From contig JAZUFZ010000019.1 in assembly GCA_045640985.1 (NCBI GenBank), forward strand, positions 4,739 to 68,738: a DNA stretch of 64,000 nucleotides, in the 5' to 3' direction. This DNA comes from Colimorpha sp045640985 (GTDB lineage: Bacteria; Bacteroidota; Bacteroidia; Bacteroidales; P3). Positions 61,745 through 64,000 of this stretch are shown one piece after another. Position 1 is the stretch's first letter. The number at the start of each line of letters is the position of its first letter. Under the pieces are notes generated by a model. The model did no database searches. It was not told the DNA's origin and saw only the letters and a program-made list of their open reading frames with translations. Position numbers and translations under genes: made by a program.

Positions 61745-62698
61745 ATGAAAAACTACGAAAACAAGCAGTCGAAAGAGTTACGCGCCGGATTCGGCGAAGG
61801 ACTCGTAGAAGCCGCCAGACAGAACCCTGACGTAGTCGGACTCAGCGCCGACGTGACCGGCTCCGTGAAGATGGACGGTTTCGCCAAAGCCTATCCCGAA
61901 AGATTTACCCAATGCGGTATCGCCGAAGCCAATATGTGCGGTATTGCCGCCGGCCTCTCCCTGAGCGGCAAGATTCCTTTCCTCGGAGGCTTTGCAGAAT
62001 TCGTAACCGGCCGTATCTATGACCAGATCCGCCAGGTAGTAGCCTACTCCAACAAGAACGTGAAGATATGCGGTTCCCACGCCGGCATTTCCTTAGGCGA
62101 AGACGGCGCTACCCACCAGACAATGGAAGACATCGCCCTTATGAAGGCGCTGCCCAATATGACCGTACTCGTACCTTGCGACTTCAACCAGGCCAAAGCA
62201 GCCACCATCGCAGCCGCCAGACTCAACGGTCCCGTATATCTGCGTCTCGGCCGCAGCAAAATGCCCAACTTCACCCCCGAAGACCAGACATTTGAAATAG
62301 GCAAAGCCCAGATCCTCAACGAAGGAAAGGACGTAAGCCTCATCGCCTGCGGCCACCTCGTATGGGAAGCACTCGAAGCCGCCCGTACCCTCGAAGCCGA
62401 AGGCATCAGCGCCGAAGTCATCAACATCCACACCATCAAACCCCTCGACAAGGATGCCATCATCGCTTCCGCACGCAAGACCCGCGCCGTGGTAACCTGT
62501 GAAGAGCATCTCTTCAACGGCGGTCTGGGCGACAGCGTAGCACAGACGCTCTCTCTCAACTGCCCCACTCCGATGGAATATGTAGCCGTAAACGACCGTT
62601 TCGGCGAAAGCGGAACCCCAGACCAGATGCTCACCAACTATGGTCTGAGAGCCGCCAATATCGTGGAAAAGGTTCACGCCGTACTGAAACGCAAATAA
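61745..62698 (+). CDS. Transketolase, C-terminal subunit
   Basis: A 317-residue subunit carrying the Pyr and C-terminal domains. GIAEANMCGIAAGLSLSG includes the catalytic Glu that activates thiamine diphosphate, and SHAGISLGEDGATHQT is the pyrimidine-domain block. TCEEHLFNGGLG marks the C-terminal domain. Follows the VWA gene after 55 bp and completes the split enzyme. Confidence 0.94.
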   Translation: MKNYENKQSKELRAGFGEGLVEAARQNPDVVGLSADVTGSVKMDGFAKAYPERFTQCGIAEANMCGIAAGLSLSGKIPFLGGFAEFVTGRIYDQIRQVVAYSNKNVKICGSHAGISLGEDGATHQTMEDIALMKALPNMTVLVPCDFNQAKAATIAAARLNGPVYLRLGRSKMPNFTPEDQTFEIGKAQILNEGKDVSLIACGHLVWEALEAARTLEAEGISAEVINIHTIKPLDKDAIIASARKTRAVVTCEEHLFNGGLGDSVAQTLSLNCPTPMEYVAVNDRFGESGTPDQMLTNYGLRAANIVEKVHAVLKRK

Positions 62699-62775
62699 CA
62701 CCCACTTCGCTCAGGACAGACAACAGTTATTTTCCAAGATGCAAACCGACAAAAAAATAAAAAAATCACAAAAAA

Positions 62776-62807
62776 TTTGGCAGATTGAAAAAATAGTTGT
62801 AACTTTG
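62776..62807 (+). promoter_or_regulatory. rpmE2 promoter
   Basis: TTTG (62776-62779), 20-bp spacer, TAACTTTG (62800-62807); leader of ~70 nt to the ATG. Confidence 0.7.
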
Positions 62808-62881
62808 CATCACTGAAAATTAATATAGTTTTAACCCAATCGTTTAAGGATCAACTGCTTAAACGGCAAAAAGTAAAGAAA

Positions 62882-63139
62882 ATGAAACAAGGAATTCATC
62901 CAGAGAACTACAGATTGGTAGTATTCAAAGACATGTCTAACGACACAATGTGGCTGAGCAAGAGCTGCGCCGCAACCAAAGAAACCGTTGTTTATACCGA
63001 TGGTAACGAGTATCCTGTAATCAAACTCGAAATCTCCAATACTTCCCATCCTTTCTTCACTGGTAAACTGAAACTCGTTGACACCGCCGGACGTGTTGAT
63101 AAGTTCATGAACAAGTACAAACGCTACGCAAAGAGATAA
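62882..63139 (+). CDS. rpmE2: 50S ribosomal protein L31 type B
   Basis: Ribosomal protein of 85 residues in the large subunit. MKQGIHPENYRLVVFKDMS and the C-terminal NTSHPFFTGK...FMNKYKRY pattern are type B (no CxxC zinc site; a single Cys in SKSCAAT). Monocistronic with its own promoter and terminator. Confidence 0.97.
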   Translation: MKQGIHPENYRLVVFKDMSNDTMWLSKSCAATKETVVYTDGNEYPVIKLEISNTSHPFFTGKLKLVDTAGRVDKFMNKYKRYAKR

Positions 63140-63188
63140 TCAGGAAGATTATCCAAACATCGGGAAAATTTGTTTTAGATTTTTTTGA

Positions 63189-63225
63189 TAAAAAGGGGCT
63201 CATCCACAGGATGAAGCCCTTTTTC
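63189..63225 (+). terminator. rpmE2 terminator
   Basis: AAAAAGGG and TCATC pair with GATGA and CCCTTTTT around a 5-nt loop, with a small internal loop, then a T run. About 50 bp after the stop. Confidence 0.75.
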
Positions 63226-63487
63226 TTGCTTCCCGCCCGTCGCAGAATTTTCTCATATACCAAATGACAGACTTTTGCTTTCTGGTCCGAAAGACGACGA
63301 TGTCGGGAACTCCCCCACCCTCCAAATCCAATATTTCCCAAAAGACTTGTCCGATCCCGAAAACTGATGATATGGGAAAAGGAAACTGACGGGCTCACTT
63401 TTCCGTCGTCATGGCTTCGTAGCAAGGAGCGGGTAGGTTTGGTATATCTCCGTTCCTCCGCCGTGCCACACACGGAGAAAACACGGC

Positions 63488-63553
63488 CTTACCAGGGAGA
63501 TACCAGGGAGATACCAGAGAGATACCAGGGAGATACCACGGCCATACCACGAA
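63488..63553. repeat. 11-bp tandem array (GATACCAGGGA family), copy 3
   Basis: Units CTTACCAGGGA, GATACCAGGGA, GATACCAGAGA, GATACCAGGGA, GATACCACGGC, CATACCACGAA, each exactly 11 bp. A further AATTATACGCC pair (63647-63668) keeps the same unit length. Confidence 0.88.
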
Positions 63554-63736
63554 ATTACTTATCAGCTGAATTTCGGAAATTCCGAATTGTGTTGTCCCAA
63601 CGGTTTCCCGCAGCTCTAAGTCAAGATCTCCATCTCAACTACGCGGAATTATACGCCAATTATACGCCATTTGCGGGAGAGCTGTGATTGATGGAAATAC
63701 CCAACAGCCTCATAGAGAAGCAGATAAAGCCAAAAT

Positions 63737-63945
63737 AATCTCAAATCTCAAATCTCAGTTAAAAAAAATGGGATACATACTCCTCTATTTGCTATATTTT
63801 ATTTTATATTATATTATACATATAATATATATATTATTAATTATTAAATAGTTATATATAATATATAATATACAATATAAATAAAGAAGGTAGGAAGAAA
63901 ATTGAATACCCTTTATTTTTTAACTGAGATTTGAGATTTGAGATT
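63737..63945. repeat. Heptad inverted repeat with AT-rich core, copy B
   Basis: Perfect 30-bp arms: 63737-63766 (AATCTCA heptads then GTTAAAAAA) and its exact complement at 63916-63945. Core of ~150 bp is nearly pure A/T with runs of TATA. Block order matches copy A at 24213-24360. Confidence 0.85.
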
Positions 63946-64000
63946 TTTTCTGAACTTATCCGACTTAATTTTTCTACTAAGAAGCTTATTTACAACAATA

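Larger units (their letters stand above)
63226..64000. other. Non-coding right end of window with repeats
   Basis: No gene is supported. It contains the third GATACCAGGGA array (63488-63553), a pair of AATTATACGCC 11-mers (63647-63668), and the large heptad inverted repeat (63737-63945). The AT-rich stretch 63780-63890 is almost wholly A/T. Confidence 0.7.

Noticed and set aside
63737..63945. Replication origin (AT-rich core)
   Set aside because: No DnaA boxes and no dnaA/dnaN neighbours; inverted heptad arms fit a repeat element better.

Overview
This window is a chromosomal segment of a member of Bacteroidota, most likely order Bacteroidales and possibly Prevotella-like. The evidence is the many TAnnTTTG -7 boxes, several with a TTTG about 19-21 bp upstream; secreted proteins with Bacteroidales-type lipoboxes or an AQ signal-peptidase site; outer-membrane barrels ending in an aromatic residue; YtrA-type GntR/ABC and GIN-domain (DUF2807) genes; type B L31; and a Wza/Wzc/PHP-phosphatase cell-surface locus. 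Genus is not proven. No rRNA, tRNA, CRISPR array, prophage or intact insertion sequence was seen.

Layout. 1-3033: S9 peptidase (its 3' end lies outside the window) and anmK. 3434-9592: a two-gene operon of a 1402-residue UvrD-type helicase carrying an inserted DEDDh exonuclease and C-terminal PD-(D/E)XK-like domains, followed by a DNA2/UPF1-like SF1B helicase. 9681-15187: a six-gene operon (ABC ATPase, permease, GntR regulator, GIN-like lipoprotein, M28 peptidase with a barrel-like tail, second GIN lipoprotein). 15411-17576: a type II restriction-modification pair. 18089-20433: MBOAT/SGNH O-acyltransferase pair. 20554-23930: ridA, acyl-CoA dehydrogenase, etfB, etfA. 23931-25278: a long intergenic region packed with short repeats and hairpins. 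25279-29308: wza, wzc and tyrosine phosphatase without glycosyltransferases. 29632-32402: Omp85-like barrel and GltS-type symporter. 32683-34604: groESL. 34713-41146: a thioredoxin-fold protein without the CxxC pair, a large TPR protein and a barrel. 41257-43323: FeoB with a degenerate G domain. 43793-58574: housekeeping and metabolic genes (RsmI-like methyltransferase, Cys/Met PLP enzyme, elbB, a PurF paralogue without the nucleophilic Cys, mtaB, fabG operon, gapdh, xerD, comB, hydG, TM1266). 58988-63139: DUF1294, a split transketolase with a VWA gene between its halves, and rpmE2.

The most noteworthy features are, first, the helicase/multi-nuclease pair, which may be an undescribed DNA-processing or defence module; second, a set of intergenic repeats that share an 11-bp (one helical turn) period. 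The latter include four near-identical ~117-bp palindromes (3.2, 17.9, 43.5 and 58.8 kb) and three GATACCAGGGA arrays (24.7, 51.3 and 63.5 kb). Third, several enzyme families appear here with their catalytic signatures missing: the FeoB G domain, the PurF glutaminase and the TlpA-like CxxC. All functional names rest on reading motifs in the translated sequence; no database search was possible.
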